Assembly (NCBI GenBank): GCA_020855015.1
Contig: JAHKLP010000063.1
Span: 1 to 14,099, forward strand
From: Methanobacterium sp.
Lineage (GTDB): Archaea > Methanobacteriota > Methanobacteria > Methanobacteriales > Methanobacteriaceae
Direction: 5' to 3'
DNA: 14,099 nucleotides
Numbering within the stretch: position 1 is the first letter of the stretch; the number at the start of each line of letters is the position of its first letter. A program made the position numbers and the translations under genes. Shown here in pieces: positions 13,338-14,099 of the stretch. The notes under the pieces are model-generated. The model saw only the letters and a program-made list of their open reading frames with translations. It did not search any database and was not told the origin of the DNA.

Positions 13338-14000
13338 TTATTTCCTTATTATTCCATCTTGAAGTTGGGGTACTACATTGGAAATATTTCTCTGGAGACA
13401 GAAATCCACATCATCACCAAATCCTAACTTTCTCAAGTTTCGTGCGGATAAGGAGTTTTTAACATATTCATCCACCAATTCAGGATTTTGAACGGCTAAA
13501 CAAGCAGATTGGGCCATCTCATCAAGGTCGTGTTTTTGGAGATGGGTAATAATCTCTCCAGCCCCCAGAAAATCTTCTATAGCAAATCTTCCTTTAACCC
13601 CAGCCATAACCACCTCTACCTCATCAACAGCAGTTTCAATGGCCTTTTGAGCAACAGCCCGAGAATTTACGAATGAACCAATGAGTGCACGGCCACTTAT
13701 ACTCTCTAGAATTCTGGTTCCATTACTGGTGGTAATTATCAGGGGTTTACCAGTCAACTTCTGTATTTCAATTGGTGAGTTCCCTGTATTAAACCCTTCA
13801 ATGTTGGCTCCACCCCTTTCTCCCGCTAAAAAAGCATCTTTTTCTGCCGCCATGGTTAGAGCTTCGTTTATTTTTCGTGTAGGGATTATATGGGGGATTC
13901 TTTCCAGGGCAATGGTGATGGTGGTGCTGGCGCGCAGAACATCAACCATAATGGATACATCATGAGAAAATGATCTCTCTAAACTTAAGGAAACTTGCAT
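13338..14000 (-). CDS. comB: 2-phosphosulfolactate phosphatase ComB (coenzyme M biosynthesis)
   Basis: ComB removes the phosphate from (2R)-2-phospho-3-sulfolactate to give sulfolactate, the second step of the phosphoenolpyruvate/sulfite route to coenzyme M, the methyl carrier of methanogenesis. It is a magnesium-dependent cytoplasmic phosphatase. The 220-aa protein has the family length and marks: VDVLRASTTI (19-28), GERGG (60-64), GFNTGNSP (69-76), TTSNGT (90-95), EDFLGAG (142-148) and GFGDDVDFC (193-201). GGTG lies 6 nt before the ATG at 14000. No other coenzyme M gene (comA, comC, comD or comE) is visible in this window. It lies 164 bp upstream of the TraB-family gene on the same strand and is probably a separate transcript, because that gene has its own TATA box. 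Confidence 0.95.
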   Translation of the reverse strand: MQVSLSLERSFSHDVSIMVDVLRASTTITIALERIPHIIPTRKINEALTMAAEKDAFLAGERGGANIEGFNTGNSPIEIQKLTGKPLIITTSNGTRILESISGRALIGSFVNSRAVAQKAIETAVDEVEVVMAGVKGRFAIEDFLGAGEIITHLQKHDLDEMAQSACLAVQNPELVDEYVKNSLSARNLRKLGFGDDVDFCLQRNISNVVPQLQDGIIRK

Positions 14001-14058
14001 TTAGACACCAAAAAGAGATAATAAATTGGAAAAAATAAAGATTTTAGTTTTACTGTTT

Positions 14059-14099
14059 TCATTCCTGGATTTTCTCGGCAAAAGCAAATCTTCTCCGCA
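14059..14099 (-). CDS. Possible 3' end of a gene upstream of comB (partial)
   Basis: On the minus strand one frame enters from the right edge and reads RRRFAFAEKIQE before a TGA at 14059-14061. This looks like a protein C-terminus. A T-rich stretch (minus strand, about 14030-14041) follows it before comB. Two other minus-strand frames are also open over this short stretch, one ending at a TAA at 14001-14003 directly before the comB ATG. The call is therefore tentative and no product can be named. Confidence 0.35.
   Translation of the reverse strand, partial: RRRFAFAEKIQE

Noticed and set aside
13681..13965. Plus-strand 94-aa frame opposite comB
   Set aside because: comB has all family motifs in the minus frame; the antisense frame has none.
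1..14099. tRNA, rRNA or CRISPR array
   Set aside because: No cloverleaf with a T-loop GTTC box, no conserved rRNA segment and no regularly spaced repeat series was found by eye in the intergenic spaces.

Overview
The window looks like chromosome from a mesophilic, AT-rich methanogenic archaeon, most likely Methanobacterium or a close relative in Methanobacteriales. The evidence is a coenzyme M biosynthesis gene (comB), an archaeal Trm1, proteins of the two small families first named from Methanothermobacter thermautotrophicus (MTH1184 and MTH1187), four DUF4013 membrane proteins, TATA-type promoters about 25 bp before inferred starts, and GGAGGT/GGTGA-type ribosome binding sites. I see no tRNA, rRNA, CRISPR, transposase or phage gene.

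Layout. The left edge (2-589, +) is the C-terminal end of the FMN/iron-sulfur domain of an archaeal-type glutamate synthase, followed by a hairpin terminator. From 807 to 4166 there is a head-to-tail array of four paralogous DUF4013 membrane-protein genes on the minus strand. Each appears to have its own TATA box. Copies 1 and 2 share a strongly conserved non-coding upstream block. A 329-bp divergent intergenic region separates the array from a plus-strand gene for a signal-peptide or membrane-anchored protein with a very tyrosine-rich C-terminus (4496-5188), which I do not recognise.

The middle holds trm1 (5223-6419, -), a CPBP/CAAX-type membrane protease (6627-7541, +) and a DegT/DnrJ-type PLP aminotransferase (7720-8814, +). 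The right part holds an MTH1187-family thiamine-binding protein (8826-9128, -) divergent from an Ncs6/TtuA-type tRNA thiolase (9164-10021, +), with overlapping core promoters that predict leaderless mRNAs. It continues with a GTPBP1-like translational GTPase (10050-11642, -), a 70-aa CxC zinc-ribbon protein of the DUF1922/MTH1184 family (11737-11949, -), a TraB-family protein with a C-terminal membrane domain (12016-13173, -) and comB (13338-14000, -). A probable gene end lies at the right edge on the minus strand.

How the genes relate. There is no long operon. Most genes are separate units in mixed orientation. Trm1, Ncs6/TtuA and the GTPBP1-like GTPase all touch tRNA modification or translation, and comB and glutamate synthase are core metabolism. 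The order from comB to the DegT gene probably mirrors the MTH1182-MTH1188 block of M. thermautotrophicus, so this half is likely an ancestral syntenic segment. The least explained part is 807-5188: the DUF4013 array plus the tyrosine-rich surface protein.
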